NCBI GenBank assembly: GCA_018242465.1
Contig: JAFEBY010000080.1
Coordinates: 1-45,624, forward strand
Direction of reading: 5' to 3'
DNA: 45,624 nucleotides
From: Pseudomonadota bacterium
Lineage (GTDB): Bacteria > Pseudomonadota > Gammaproteobacteria > Xanthomonadales > Xanthomonadaceae
Part shown: piece by piece, positions 35,881 to 44,844 of the stretch
Numbering within the stretch: position 1 is the stretch's first letter
How the letters are laid out: every line of letters begins with the position of its first letter
The notes under the pieces: generated by a model
The model's input: only the letters and a program-made list of their open reading frames with translations
Database searches by the model: none
Told to the model about the DNA's origin: nothing
Program-made: the position numbers and the translations under genes

Positions 35881-36531
35881 ATGAGCCAGTCAGACCTCAG
35901 CCAGACCCAGCAGGCAATCCTCGACTTCATTGCCGAGCGCATCGAAGTGGACGGTGTCGCCCCGGCCCAGACAGAGATCGCCCGCGCCTTCGGCTTCAAG
36001 GGCGTGCGTGCCGCCCAGTACCATCTGGAAGCGTTGGAAGCCGCCGGAGCGATCGCCCGTTCGCCGGGCAAGGCGCGCAGCCTGAAGCTGCTGCGTCCGC
36101 CGAGCCGGGTGCAGGCGGCACTGGAACTCGAATCTCTGCATGAGGACGCGATGCGCCTGCCGGTCCTTGGCCAGGTCGCAGCTGGCGTCCCCATCGGTGC
36201 CGACATCGGCTCGGACAGTTACGTGGTGCTGGATCGCGTGTTCTTCTCGCCCAAGCCCGACTACCTGTTGCGGGTGAAGGGCGACTCGATGCGCGATGAA
36301 GGCATCTTCGATGGCGACCTGATTGGCGTCCATCGCACCAACGACGCCCGCAACGGCCAGATCGTGGTCGCGCGCATCGACGAGGAAATCACCGTCAAGC
36401 TGTTCCGCAACAGCCGTGAAGGCATCCGCCTGCTGCCGCGCAATCCCGATTACGCACCGATCGAAGTGTTGCCTGGCCAGGACTTCGCCATCGAAGGCTT
36501 GTACTGCGGCCTGATTCGACCCAGCGCATGA
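35881..36531 (+). CDS. lexA: SOS repressor LexA
   Basis: Repressor of DNA-damage genes that self-cleaves when RecA filaments form. The 216-residue product has an N-terminal winged helix ([19 protein letters not shown]), the cleavage bond A101-G102 in QVAAGVPIG, and the Ser-Lys dyad S136 (KGDSMRDEG) and K173. The ATG at 35881 sits two bases after a LexA box that overlaps the -10. It precedes recA by 163 bases. The recognition helix differs from the E. coli type, in line with the different box. All catalytic residues are present. Confidence 0.98.
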   Translation: MSQSDLSQTQQAILDFIAERIEVDGVAPAQTEIARAFGFKGVRAAQYHLEALEAAGAIARSPGKARSLKLLRPPSRVQAALELESLHEDAMRLPVLGQVAAGVPIGADIGSDSYVVLDRVFFSPKPDYLLRVKGDSMRDEGIFDGDLIGVHRTNDARNGQIVVARIDEEITVKLFRNSREGIRLLPRNPDYAPIEVLPGQDFAIEGLYCGLIRPSA

Positions 36532-36694
36532 CGGGGCGTTTTCCCACGGCAGAGCGGGTGGCGCGCTGCTATGGCGCAACCGGTTCAGCGCCCAGTCTGG
36601 AGATGGAACCCGCTGTCGCAGTCTGTGCGATCACTACCCCCGACACTGTTTCCAACACACGAACACACATTCAATCTTGAAGAGGAAGACCACG

Positions 36695-37720
36695 ATGGAC
36701 GAGAACAAGCAGCGCGCACTGGCCGCGGCCCTGAGCCAGATCGAGAAGCAGTTCGGCAAGGGCTCGGTGATGCGCATGGGCGAGCGCCCGGTGGAAGCGG
36801 TGGAAACCATCGGCACCGGTTCACTGATGCTCGATATCGCGCTCGGCATCGGCGGCTTGCCCAAGGGGCGCGTGGTCGAAATCTATGGTCCGGAATCCTC
36901 GGGCAAGACCACACTGACGCTACAGGCGATCGCCGAATGCCAGAAGGCCGGCGGCACCGCCGCCTTCATCGACGCCGAGCACGCGCTTGATCCGGTCTAT
37001 GCTCGCAAGCTCGGCGTCAATCTCGACGACCTCCTGCTGTCGCAGCCCGATACTGGCGAACAGGCGCTGGAAATCGCCGACATGCTGGTGCGCTCCAACG
37101 CGGTCGATATCGTGGTGGTCGACTCGGTTGCGGCATTGACGCCGAAAGCCGAAATCGAAGGCGAGATGGGCGACCAGCTGCCCGGCCTGCAGGCGCGCCT
37201 GATGAGCCAGGCCCTGCGCAAGCTCACTGGCAATATCAAGCGCAGCAACTGCCTGGTCGTCTTCATCAACCAGCTGCGCATGAAAATCGGCGTGATGATG
37301 CCGGGCCAAAGCCCGGAAGTGACCACCGGTGGCAACGCACTCAAGTTCTATGCCTCGGTGCGCCTTGATATCCGTCGCATCGGCGCGATCAAGAAGGGCG
37401 ACGAGATCATCGGCAACCAGACCCGCATCAAGGTGGTCAAGAACAAGCTGGCCCCGCCCTTCAAGCAGGTCATTACCGAGATCCTCTATGGCGAAGGCAT
37501 CAGTCGTGAAGGCGAACTGATCGACATGGGCGTTGAGGCCAAATTGGTCGAGAAGTCCGGCGCATGGTACGGCTACGGCAGCGAACGCATTGGTCAGGGC
37601 AAGGAAAATGCCCGCCAGTACCTCAAGGAAAACCCCGCGGTCGCCCGCGAACTGGAAGCTGCCTTGCGCGAGAAGTTCGTGCCGCAGGAAGCCAGCCGCA
37701 ACGAGGATGCCGAGGACTGA
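36695..37720 (+). CDS. recA: Recombinase RecA
   Basis: ATP-dependent strand-exchange protein and LexA co-protease. The 341-residue product has Walker A GPESSGKT at 65-72, [11 protein letters not shown], the [13 protein letters not shown]-binding loop region, and the usual acidic C-terminus (EDAED). The ATG at 36695 has GAGGAAG at 36682-36688 as ribosome-binding site. I see no LexA box in the 163 bases upstream, so induction may depend on read-through from lexA or on a divergent operator. The TGA overlaps the recX ATG in TGATG, giving coupled translation. Confidence 0.99.
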   Translation: MDENKQRALAAALSQIEKQFGKGSVMRMGERPVEAVETIGTGSLMLDIALGIGGLPKGRVVEIYGPESSGKTTLTLQAIAECQKAGGTAAFIDAEHALDPVYARKLGVNLDDLLLSQPDTGEQALEIADMLVRSNAVDIVVVDSVAALTPKAEIEGEMGDQLPGLQARLMSQALRKLTGNIKRSNCLVVFINQLRMKIGVMMPGQSPEVTTGGNALKFYASVRLDIRRIGAIKKGDEIIGNQTRIKVVKNKLAPPFKQVITEILYGEGISREGELIDMGVEAKLVEKSGAWYGYGSERIGQGKENARQYLKENPAVARELEAALREKFVPQEASRNEDAED

Positions 37721-38241
37721 TGTCCGAGCGGGACGACGCTTTCGGGGCGGCGGCGGGCGGAGCTTCCTCGCGCCCCCGCCGCCGCACCCGGCCAGAACCG
37801 AGCCCGGCGCAACGTGCGCTCGGGTTGCTGGTCAGGCGCGAACATTCCCGCAAGGAATTGCTCCAGAAGCTGACCCTCCGTGGCGTTCCGGTGACGGACG
37901 CCGATGCCGCAGTGGCCCGGATGGTCGCCGAAGGCTGGCAGGACGACGGCCGATTCGTCGAGTCGCTGGTGCGCAGCCGCACCATGTCCGGCTACGGGCC
38001 GCGACGGATCCGTGCTGAACTCGAGACCCACGGCCTCGATGGAGATCAGGCCAAGGGCGCGCTGGAGGCTTCGGAAACGGATTGGGCTGTACAGGCCCGT
38101 GACCTGGTCCGTCGTCGGCATCCCGACGCCCTTGCCGGCGATCGTGCCGCCCAGCGCAAGGCCGCCGAATTCCTGCTCCGGCGCGGCTACACCATGGACC
38201 AGGTCCGGCTGGCGACCCGGTTCGATCCGGACGACATCTGA
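37720..38241 (+). CDS. recX: RecA regulatory protein RecX
   Basis: Small helical protein that caps RecA filaments and modulates recombination. The 173-residue product has the RecX repeats, seen as ALGLLVRREHSRKELLQKL, DDGRFVESLVRSRTMSGYGPRRIRAEL and AAEFLLRRGYTMDQVRLAT. The start overlaps the recA stop by one base (TGATG), which ties its level to RecA. A disordered Arg/Ala-rich N-terminal tail of about 25 residues precedes the first repeat. The 104-base gap to alaS carries TACCCT as a weak -10 candidate only. Confidence 0.96.
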   Translation: MSERDDAFGAAAGGASSRPRRRTRPEPSPAQRALGLLVRREHSRKELLQKLTLRGVPVTDADAAVARMVAEGWQDDGRFVESLVRSRTMSGYGPRRIRAELETHGLDGDQAKGALEASETDWAVQARDLVRRRHPDALAGDRAAQRKAAEFLLRRGYTMDQVRLATRFDPDDI

Positions 38242-38345
38242 ATGGCCCGTACGGGGCGGTGCTGATACCCTAGTCGGCCCGTTGGTCCGCGCCTGTTTCG
38301 CCCACATTTCGTTGGCATCGCGGCCTCCGCCCCGATCCAGATGCC

Positions 38346-40979
38346 ATGAAAACCACTGCCGACATCCGCCGCGACTTCCTCGATTTCTTTGCGTCGAAGG
38401 GCCACACCATCGTGCCTTCGGCATCGCTGGTGCCTGCCAACGATCCCACGCTGCTGTTCACCAACTCCGGCATGGTGCAGTTCAAGGACGTCTTCCTCGG
38501 CGCGGAGAAGCGCAGTTACACGCGGTGCGCCGACGTCCAGCGTTGCCTGCGCGCGGGTGGCAAACACAATGATCTTGATGCCGTCGGATATACCGCGCGC
38601 CACCACACCTTCTTCGAAATGCTGGGCAACTGGTCGTTCGGCGATTATTTCAAGAAGGAAGCGATCGCGTGGGCGTGGGAGCTGCTCACCCGCGTCTGGA
38701 ACCTGCCGGCCGAGCGCCTTCTGGTCACGGTCTACCACAACGACGACGAAGCCTTTGGCATCTGGCGCGACGTGATCGGCCTGCCGGAATCACGCATCGT
38801 GCGCATCGGCGACAACAAGGGTGCGCCCTATGCGTCCGACAATTTCTGGCAGATGGCCGATACCGGCCCCTGTGGCCCCTGCACCGAGATTTTCTACGAT
38901 CACGGCGAACATATCGCCGGTGGTCCGCCTGGTTCGCCCGACGAAGACGGCGATCGATTCATCGAAATCTGGAACCTGGTGTTCATGCAATTCGATCGCC
39001 AGACCGACGGCACGCTGGTGCCGTTGCCGGCGCCCTGCGTCGATACCGGCATGGGGCTCGAACGCCTCACGGCCGTGCTGCAGCATGTTCACAGCAATTA
39101 CGAGATCGATCTGTTCCAGGCGTTGATCAAGCGCGCCGCCGAACTCACCCAGACCAGTGATCTCGACAACAAGTCGCTGCGCGTGATCGCCGACCACATT
39201 CGTGCGTCCAGCTTCCTGATCGCCGATGGCGTGCTGCCGTCGAACGAAGGTCGCGGCTACGTGCTGCGCCGGATCATCCGCCGCGGCCTGCGCCACGGCT
39301 GGATGCTCGGCATGAAGGACACCTTCTTCCACAAATTGGTGTCGACACTCGATGCCCTGATGGGCGAGGCCTATCCGGTATTGCGCGAGAACGTCTCGAC
39401 TATCGAACGCGCCCTGCGCGCCGAGGAAGAACGTTTCGCCGAGACGCTCGATTCCGGCATGCGCATCTTCAACGATGTCGCCAGCCGTGCCCACGGCGTG
39501 ATCCGTGGCGAAGATGCGTTTCGCCTCTACGACACCTACGGGTTCCCGCTCGACCTCACCCAGGACATGGCGCGCGAACGCGACATGTCGGTCGATGTCG
39601 ACGGGTTCAATGCAGCGATGGCGCAGCAGAAGGAAACCGCGCGCGCCGCCGGCAAGTTCGGTGGCGGACTGGTGCTGCCGGCGGAGCTGGCCTCGCAACT
39701 CGCGCCGACCGTGTTCCTCGGCTACGACCATCTCGACGGCGGTGACCTGCAGGTCGTCGCGTTGATGCAGGACGGCAAGCCGGTCGATCGCGCGGCGCCG
39801 GGCGAGGTGGTGGTGATCCTCGATCGCACGCCGTTCTATGCCGAATCCGGTGGCCAGGTCGGGGATATCGGGATGCTGGAATCCACGTCGGCGAATATGG
39901 TCGTGGCCGATACCCGCAAGCTCGCCGGCCAGTTCCACGCCCACGTTGGCGAACTGAAGTCGGGCGAATTGAACGTCGGCGACCGCTTGCGTGGGCAGGT
40001 CGATATCGGCCGTCGCACCTCGACCGTGCTCAACCACACCGCAACGCACTTGTTGCATGCGGCGCTGCGTCAAGTGCTGGGCACCCATGTCCAGCAGAAG
40101 GGTTCGCTGGTGGCGCCGGATCGACTGCGCTTCGATTTCTCGCATTTCCAGCCGATGACTGCAGGCGAGATCGCCGAGATCGAACGCCGCGTCAATGTCG
40201 AAGTGCGCGCCAACCATGAAGGCGAAGTGCGCCAGATGGCGATGCAGGACGCGCTGGATTTCGGCGCGATGGCATTGTTCGGCGAGAAGTACGGCGAGCA
40301 CGTGCGCGTGCTCAAGTTCGGCGATGGCTCGATCGAATTGTGCGGCGGCACCCATGTGCGTCGGACCGGCGACATCGGGCTGTTCAAGATCGTGTCGGAG
40401 GGCGGTGTCTCCGCCGGCGTGCGCCGCATCGAAGCGGTGACCGGGCAGTCGGCTTTGGACCATGTTGCCGAGGAGGAACATCGCCTTGCCGAAGCCGCGC
40501 AACTGCTGGGTGGCACCACTGGCGATGTCGCCGACAAGATCCGCGGCCTGATCGACCGCCAGCGCAAGGCTGAGCGCGAGCTGGAGTCGCTCAAGGCCAA
40601 GGCGGCGTCCGGCGCGGCCGGCGATCTCGTCGCCCGCGCGGTTGCGATCCCGGGCGGCAAATTGCTGGCGGCGCGCGTCGAGGGCTTCGATGCCAAGTCA
40701 TTGCGCGATGCGCTCGATAGTCTCAAGCAGCAGCTGGGCGACGCCGCGATCCTGCTGGCAGGTGCCGATGGTCAGGGCAAGGTGGCCCTGGTCGCGGGCG
40801 TCAGCGGTGCACTGCTGGGCCGGATCAAGGCCGGCGACCTGCTGTCGCAGGTGGCGACCCAGATCAATGGCCGCGGCGGTGGCCGCCCGGACATGGCGCA
40901 GGGGGGTGGTGACGATGTTCCGGGATTGCCGGCGATTCTCACCAAACTGGCGGATTGGGCCGCTCTGAAGACGACCTGA
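38346..40979 (+). CDS. alaS: Alanyl-tRNA synthetase
   Basis: Class II synthetase charging tRNA-Ala, with editing of Ser and Gly. The 877-residue product has motif-2 region [15 protein letters not shown], the zinc/editing residues H564 and H568 (HTATHLLH) and C666 and H670 (CGGTH), and a C-terminal DHHA1-type domain. Length and order are normal. The ATG at 38346 lies within ATGCCATGA, so a three-codon reading frame ends inside the start codon of alaS. The alaS-csrA order downstream of recA-recX is conserved in gammaproteobacteria. Confidence 0.98.
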   Translation: MKTTADIRRDFLDFFASKGHTIVPSASLVPANDPTLLFTNSGMVQFKDVFLGAEKRSYTRCADVQRCLRAGGKHNDLDAVGYTARHHTFFEMLGNWSFGDYFKKEAIAWAWELLTRVWNLPAERLLVTVYHNDDEAFGIWRDVIGLPESRIVRIGDNKGAPYASDNFWQMADTGPCGPCTEIFYDHGEHIAGGPPGSPDEDGDRFIEIWNLVFMQFDRQTDGTLVPLPAPCVDTGMGLERLTAVLQHVHSNYEIDLFQALIKRAAELTQTSDLDNKSLRVIADHIRASSFLIADGVLPSNEGRGYVLRRIIRRGLRHGWMLGMKDTFFHKLVSTLDALMGEAYPVLRENVSTIERALRAEEERFAETLDSGMRIFNDVASRAHGVIRGEDAFRLYDTYGFPLDLTQDMARERDMSVDVDGFNAAMAQQKETARAAGKFGGGLVLPAELASQLAPTVFLGYDHLDGGDLQVVALMQDGKPVDRAAPGEVVVILDRTPFYAESGGQVGDIGMLESTSANMVVADTRKLAGQFHAHVGELKSGELNVGDRLRGQVDIGRRTSTVLNHTATHLLHAALRQVLGTHVQQKGSLVAPDRLRFDFSHFQPMTAGEIAEIERRVNVEVRANHEGEVRQMAMQDALDFGAMALFGEKYGEHVRVLKFGDGSIELCGGTHVRRTGDIGLFKIVSEGGVSAGVRRIEAVTGQSALDHVAEEEHRLAEAAQLLGGTTGDVADKIRGLIDRQRKAERELESLKAKAASGAAGDLVARAVAIPGGKLLAARVEGFDAKSLRDALDSLKQQLGDAAILLAGADGQGKVALVAGVSGALLGRIKAGDLLSQVATQINGRGGGRPDMAQGGGDDVPGLPAILTKLADWAALKTT

Positions 40980-41011
40980 AGCGCATTCTGCGATTCAGTG
41001 CTCACTATGGG

Positions 41012-41024
41012 CTGATCTGATCAG
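41012..41024. promoter_or_regulatory. Palindrome CTGATC-T-GATCAG in the alaS-csrA gap
   Basis: A perfect 13-base palindrome lies 33 bases after the alaS stop in an AT-rich stretch where a csrA promoter would be expected (TATATG directly follows). No regulator can be named. Confidence 0.35.
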
Positions 41025-41050
41025 ATATATGTGATTAGAATGTGCACATT

Positions 41051-41071
41051 GCTGAACCTCTCAGGTTCAGC
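41051..41071 (+). promoter_or_regulatory. Leader hairpin upstream of csrA
   Basis: GCTGAACCT (41051-41059) and AGGTTCAGC (41063-41071) form a perfect 9-bp stem with a CTC loop, 40 bases before the csrA ATG. There is no T tract, so it is a leader element rather than a plain terminator. Confidence 0.5.
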
Positions 41072-41110
41072 CGGTATCCCCCGACCGAAAGAAATTGGAG
41101 AGTTGTCTCG

Positions 41111-41302
41111 ATGTTGATTTTGACCCGCAGAGTCGGGGAAACCCTGATGATTGGAGACTCGGTGACCGTCACGGTCCTGGGCGTCAAGGGAAACCAGGTG
41201 CGAATCGGCATCACTGCGCCCAAGGACGTCGCGGTGCATCGCGAAGAGATCTACCAGAAGATCCAGAAGGACGACGACGCCCCCGTTGAACACGAGGCGT
41301 AA
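41111..41302 (+). CDS. csrA: Carbon storage regulator CsrA (RsmA)
   Basis: Dimeric RNA-binding protein that represses or stabilises mRNAs by binding GGA motifs near start sites. The 63-residue product [16 protein letters not shown]... with [11 protein letters not shown] and [13 protein letters not shown] is nearly identical in pattern to Xanthomonas RsmA. The ATG at 41111 follows TTGGAGAG, itself a GGA-containing site compatible with autoregulation. The acidic tail ([11 protein letters not shown]) is typical of the group. In xanthomonads this protein controls virulence and motility, but no target is visible here. Confidence 0.98.
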   Translation: MLILTRRVGETLMIGDSVTVTVLGVKGNQVRIGITAPKDVAVHREEIYQKIQKDDDAPVEHEA

Positions 41303-41317
41303 CCGACGCGACTGCGG

Positions 41318-41346
41318 TTTACGCGAGCCGCCTGCGACGGTATCCT
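41318..41346 (+). promoter_or_regulatory. Possible tRNA-Ser promoter
   Basis: TTTACG (41318-41323) and TATCCT (41341-41346) are 17 bases apart, about 35 bases upstream of the mature tRNA end. Confidence 0.4.
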
Positions 41347-41350
41347 AGCA

Positions 41351-41369
41351 ACCCGGCCAATCGCCGGGT
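41351..41369 (+). other. Hairpin in the tRNA-Ser 5' leader
   Basis: ACCCGGC-CAATC-GCCGGGT is a perfect 7-bp stem ending 12 bases before the tRNA. It could be a processing signal or a csrA terminator without a T tract. Confidence 0.45.
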
Positions 41370-41381
41370 CCAGTTCTACCC

Positions 41382-41474
41382 GGAAACGTGCCCGAGAGGC
41401 CGAAGGGGCTCCCCTGCTAAGGGAGTATGCGGTCAAAAGCTGCATCGAGGGTTCGAATCCCTCCGTTTCCGCCA
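41382..41474 (+). tRNA. tRNA-Ser (anticodon GCT)
   Basis: A class II tRNA with long variable arm. The acceptor GGAAACG pairs with CGTTTCC, the anticodon stem is CTCCC/GGGAG with loop CTGCTAA (anticodon GCT at 41416-41418), and GGTTCGAATCC marks the T-arm; CCA is encoded. It reads AGC/AGU serine codons. No terminator follows, and a methyltransferase gene starts 40 bases downstream. Confidence 0.97.
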
Positions 41475-41513
41475 GCCGCTGCATCGTTCGCCTATGTTCC
41501 GGAGGGATTCGGG

Positions 41514-42311
41514 ATGGCAACTGATCCGTTTGCGCAGTTCAAGGCCGCCCAGCGCGAGGCATGGGCGTTATTCATCCCGATCGCTGCATCTACCACGCCA
41601 CCGGCAGCCTGCCTGGTGGAATTCGCCGGGATACGTTCCGGTCAGTCCGTCCTTGATGTTGCTTGCGGGACTGGCGTGGTTGCGGTGACGGCGGCGCGCA
41701 CGGGCGCGAAGGCATGCGGGTTGGATCTCTCTCCGGCCCTGCTCGACGAGGCACGCAGGAATGCTGCCATGGCCGGCGTGGAAATCGAATTCACGGAAGG
41801 TGACGTCGAGGCGTTGCCCTGGCCCGACGCCGCTTTCGACGCGGTCCTGAGCCAGTACGGACACATGTTTGCACCACGTTCCGAACTTGCCATCGCAGAG
41901 ATGCTGCGCGTGTTGAAGCCGGGCGGACGCATTGCGTTCTCGACGTGGCCGCCGGAAATGCTGGTCGGCAGAATATTTGCGTTGGTGTCGGGCTATTTGC
42001 CGCCGCCGCCGGGTGCGGCTGCGCCGCAGGAATGGGGTGATCCGGCAACGATATTGCAGCGGCTTGGCAGCAAGGTGCGCAATATCGAGTTCTGTCGCGA
42101 TGAATTGCGTTTCCCGGCACTCAGTCCGCAGCACTTCATCGCGATGATGGAGCAATCCGCGGGACCTGTGGCGAAGCTGGTGTCGACGCTTGCCGACGAC
42201 CCGGTGCGGCTGGCGCAGTTCCGCCGCGAGTTCGTCGAATTGGTCGAGCAATTCTTCGTGCGCAATATCGTCCGCCAGTCCTACCTGATGACACGCGCGG
42301 TCAAGGCCTGA
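41514..42311 (+). CDS. Class I SAM-dependent methyltransferase
   Basis: Soluble protein of 265 residues with a Rossmann methyltransferase domain. The SAM-binding motif I is VLDVACGTGVVAV (residues about 46-58), followed by the acidic GLDLSPALLDEAR, motif GDVEALPWPDAAFD and MLRVLKPGGRIAFSTW, as in UbiE/Methyltransf_11 enzymes. The ATG at 41514 has a GGAGG site at 41501-41505. It follows tRNA-Ser without a visible terminator, so a joint transcript is possible. The acceptor molecule cannot be inferred; the C-terminal helical part does not match a family I recognise. Confidence 0.9.
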   Translation: MATDPFAQFKAAQREAWALFIPIAASTTPPAACLVEFAGIRSGQSVLDVACGTGVVAVTAARTGAKACGLDLSPALLDEARRNAAMAGVEIEFTEGDVEALPWPDAAFDAVLSQYGHMFAPRSELAIAEMLRVLKPGGRIAFSTWPPEMLVGRIFALVSGYLPPPPGAAAPQEWGDPATILQRLGSKVRNIEFCRDELRFPALSPQHFIAMMEQSAGPVAKLVSTLADDPVRLAQFRREFVELVEQFFVRNIVRQSYLMTRAVKA

Positions 42312-42329
42312 CCGGATCGGCGATGGTGG

Positions 42330-43697
42330 TCAGTCGTGGCGTGGCATCACGTGCTGCAAGGCCAGCATGATGTCGATGAAGTCGCGCTGTGCATCGGCGC
42401 GCAACGGTTCCAGCGGCGTCACTGAAACCCCATCCAGCGGATACGGCCGTGGCTTGCCGTCGGCGCCGTTGATGCGCACGCCCGGGGTGTCGTGGATGAC
42501 GTACGTGCGGCCGTCAAGATGGCCGATCACCATCATCACGTGACCGGGGATGAAGATCAGGTCGCCCGGTTGCGCCTTCGCCAGTGCCGCGAGGCGTTGC
42601 GCGCGGGTGGAATGATCGTCGAAGCGTTGCGTTTGCAGCACTGGTGAATCGCGCTGGTCGCCGGTATTGCGCGCCAGTTGCACGCCGACGCTGCGATAGA
42701 CGTCGGAGACGAAGCCGCTGCAATCGCGGGTGCCGTCGGCATGGCCCCAGCCATACGGTTCGCCGAGCAGGCGGAAGGCCTGCGTGAGCAGATTGCGTTG
42801 GCTGTAGGGCAGGGCCCCGGCGACAGTGCTGCCGGCCGGGAGTTCGACATCTTGTTCTGTCAGACGACATTCGCTGCCGCAGGCCGGGAGTACGGCCTTG
42901 CCGTTGGCGATGGCGATCGGTGTGCTCATGTCGAGTTGGCGACCATCCGCAAACAGGCGCGGCGCGATGACTCGGTGCGTGGCATTGCGTACGAATGCCA
43001 GCACCTCGCCTTGGGAAGCATAGGCCAGCAGTTCACGATGCATCCATGCCTTGTAGGTCGGGCTGGCGACGAATACCCATTTGCCGTCGCGGCTGGCGTG
43101 CAGCACCGCAACCGGCGTACCCGGGAACAATGCCGTTTCCTGGAAGCGATCGATGCGTTCGCGGATGCCCTGCGCATTGCGGAAGACACGAACATCGGTG
43201 GGGAAGGTGCGAAGGTTTGCGCGACGGGTGACGATCGCCCAGCGTGGATTCACCTGCGCCGGAATGTCGTCGATGGCGCGGCTGGCCAGCCATGCGTCGA
43301 CCTGGCTGTCGCTGATCGCGTCGCTATCCTTGCCGAGCAATCCGGATGGGCGCTTGGCGAGTTGCTCGATCCAGCCACGCACGCGACTTCCGTCCATCGT
43401 CGTGGGAAAGGCATCGAGGCGGTTGAAGGTGGGATCGCGCTGGAACTGTTCGGCATCGAGCGCGGCGACCTGGGCGGCATCGAGTCGGACGCGGTCGGCG
43501 TCCGGGCTGCGTGCCAGCCAGTAGTCGGCATGCAACTGCTGCGGCGAAACGTCGGGAACCTGCAGTCCCGCGCTGCCGTTGCGTGGCGCTGCAGCGGGTA
43601 CGGATGGGACGCTTGGCGCGGGAGTGAAAGCCGGTGTTGCGCAGGCGGCAAGCAGTGTCGCGACCAGCCCAACGGCAAGGAAGCGCTGGCTACGCAT
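42330..43697 (-). CDS. NlpC/P60-family cell-wall peptidase with SH3 domains, lipoprotein
   Basis: Secreted cysteine peptidase likely cleaving stem peptides of peptidoglycan. The 455-residue product has a lipobox LLAAC at the end of a signal peptide, an N-terminal stabilising domain, an SH3b-like region, and a C-terminal NlpC/P60 domain with catalytic C326 in RDCSGFVSDVYRSVG and H386 in PGHVMMVIG. The GWGHADGTRDCSG context resembles YkfC-type gamma-D-glutamyl peptidases. The start at 43697 overlaps the end of rnd by eight bases, so the two are probably cotranscribed. A longer frame from 43763 lacks a signal peptide. Confidence 0.92.
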   Translation of the reverse strand: MRSQRFLAVGLVATLLAACATPAFTPAPSVPSVPAAAPRNGSAGLQVPDVSPQQLHADYWLARSPDADRVRLDAAQVAALDAEQFQRDPTFNRLDAFPTTMDGSRVRGWIEQLAKRPSGLLGKDSDAISDSQVDAWLASRAIDDIPAQVNPRWAIVTRRANLRTFPTDVRVFRNAQGIRERIDRFQETALFPGTPVAVLHASRDGKWVFVASPTYKAWMHRELLAYASQGEVLAFVRNATHRVIAPRLFADGRQLDMSTPIAIANGKAVLPACGSECRLTEQDVELPAGSTVAGALPYSQRNLLTQAFRLLGEPYGWGHADGTRDCSGFVSDVYRSVGVQLARNTGDQRDSPVLQTQRFDDHSTRAQRLAALAKAQPGDLIFIPGHVMMVIGHLDGRTYVIHDTPGVRINGADGKPRPYPLDGVSVTPLEPLRADAQRDFIDIMLALQHVMPRHD

Positions 43698-44808
43698 TTG
43701 CCGTCTCCGCCTTCGCATTTGCTGCAGCCATGAGTGCATCCAGTTCGCTGCGACGCCACGCACTCACCGTGTCCGGCCATGCACCGGTGTCCTGCCATGC
43801 CTGCAGGATGCGTCGTGATGCCAGCACGCCATCGGGCAATTCCAGTTCGCTGCTGCGCTTCGCCACGGCGGCCTGCAATGCCTGCAATTGGCGACGATCA
43901 CGATTGCGGTCGTCGATCACCAGCGGCATGTGGGCCTCATCATCGACTGCGGTGGTGAGTGCCCGGGTGATGGCGTCGGCCAGTGATTGCGGCGCTTTCG
44001 GCACGCGCGCCAGCAGTGCCGACACCCCAGCGTGATCGGCGGGATCCAGGCGTGCGAGGTCGATCGCCAATTCCGGCGCGATCACCCAGTTGCGCGGCAA
44101 GTTGCGTTCCACCGCGCGGCGATCGCGCCAGCGCAGCAGGCGCAGCAGGCGCGTCTGTGCGGGACGATCGAGCACCTGCGCGGCACGCACGCCCAGGTGT
44201 GGCCACGGATCGGCGCGATGTTCGCGCGCGAGGTCGATCGCCAGCGCGCAATCCTGCTCCAGCCATGCTTCGCGGCCGAGTGCGTGCAGGCGCGCGGTCA
44301 GCGCATCATGCAGCGCGAACAGATGACGGACATCGTCGGCGGCGTAATCGCATTGGGCCGGCGTCAGCGGCCGTTGCAGCCAGTCGGTACGGGTTTCGCC
44401 CTTGGCCAATTCGACACCGGTGATCTCGCGCACCAGCGCCTGGTAGCCGAGTCCCGCGCCCATGCCCGCCAGCGCGGCGGCGGTCTGGGTATCGAACAGC
44501 GGCGCCGGAAGTGCCTCGCAGGCCTGGCGCAGCGCGATCAAATCCTCGCCGGCACTGTGCATCACCTTGAGGATCGAGGCGTCGTCCAGCCATTCACGCA
44601 AGGCCTCGGGGATGCCGGGGATGCGCGGATCGATCAGCAGGATGCGCTCCGGCGTGGAGATCTGCACCAGCGCCAGCACCGGCCAGTAGGTGCGTTCGCG
44701 GATGAATTCGGTATCGAGGCCAATGCGCGGTCCGGCGTCGCTGCGAAGTGCCTGCAGGATTGCCGGATCCCGGATCCATTCCGCCGCCGGCGTATGTGTT
44801 TCAGTCAT
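43690..44808 (-). CDS. rnd: Ribonuclease D
   Basis: 3'-5' exoribonuclease of the DEDDy class that trims tRNA and other small RNA 3' ends. The 372-residue product has D32 and E34 in GLDTEFIRERTYWP, SAGEDLIALRQACE, and YAADDVRHLFAL for the later acidic and tyrosine residues, followed by HRDC-type helical domains. Length is normal for RNase D. It overlaps the start of the NlpC/P60 gene and is divergent from a lipoprotein gene by 36 bases. The encoded CCA tRNAs in this window are plausible substrates. Confidence 0.96.
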   Translation of the reverse strand: MTETHTPAAEWIRDPAILQALRSDAGPRIGLDTEFIRERTYWPVLALVQISTPERILLIDPRIPGIPEALREWLDDASILKVMHSAGEDLIALRQACEALPAPLFDTQTAAALAGMGAGLGYQALVREITGVELAKGETRTDWLQRPLTPAQCDYAADDVRHLFALHDALTARLHALGREAWLEQDCALAIDLAREHRADPWPHLGVRAAQVLDRPAQTRLLRLLRWRDRRAVERNLPRNWVIAPELAIDLARLDPADHAGVSALLARVPKAPQSLADAITRALTTAVDDEAHMPLVIDDRNRDRRQLQALQAAVAKRSSELELPDGVLASRRILQAWQDTGAWPDTVSAWRRSELDALMAAANAKAETANA

Positions 44809-44844
44809 TGGGCGACAATAGCCGAAATGCGATGCGAGGCGCGA

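Noticed and set aside
38341-38349. Minimal frame ATG-CCA-TGA overlapping the alaS start
   Set aside because: Noted as a possible upstream mini-frame, but nothing beyond chance supports a regulatory role.
38790-40502. 570-codon minus-strand frame opposite alaS
   Set aside because: Mirror of the alaS codon pattern; no start signal or recognisable domain.
41251-41520. Minus-strand frame of 89 codons containing EGFEPSMQLLTAYSLSRGAPS
   Set aside because: It is the antisense of tRNA-Ser, another recurrent artefact.
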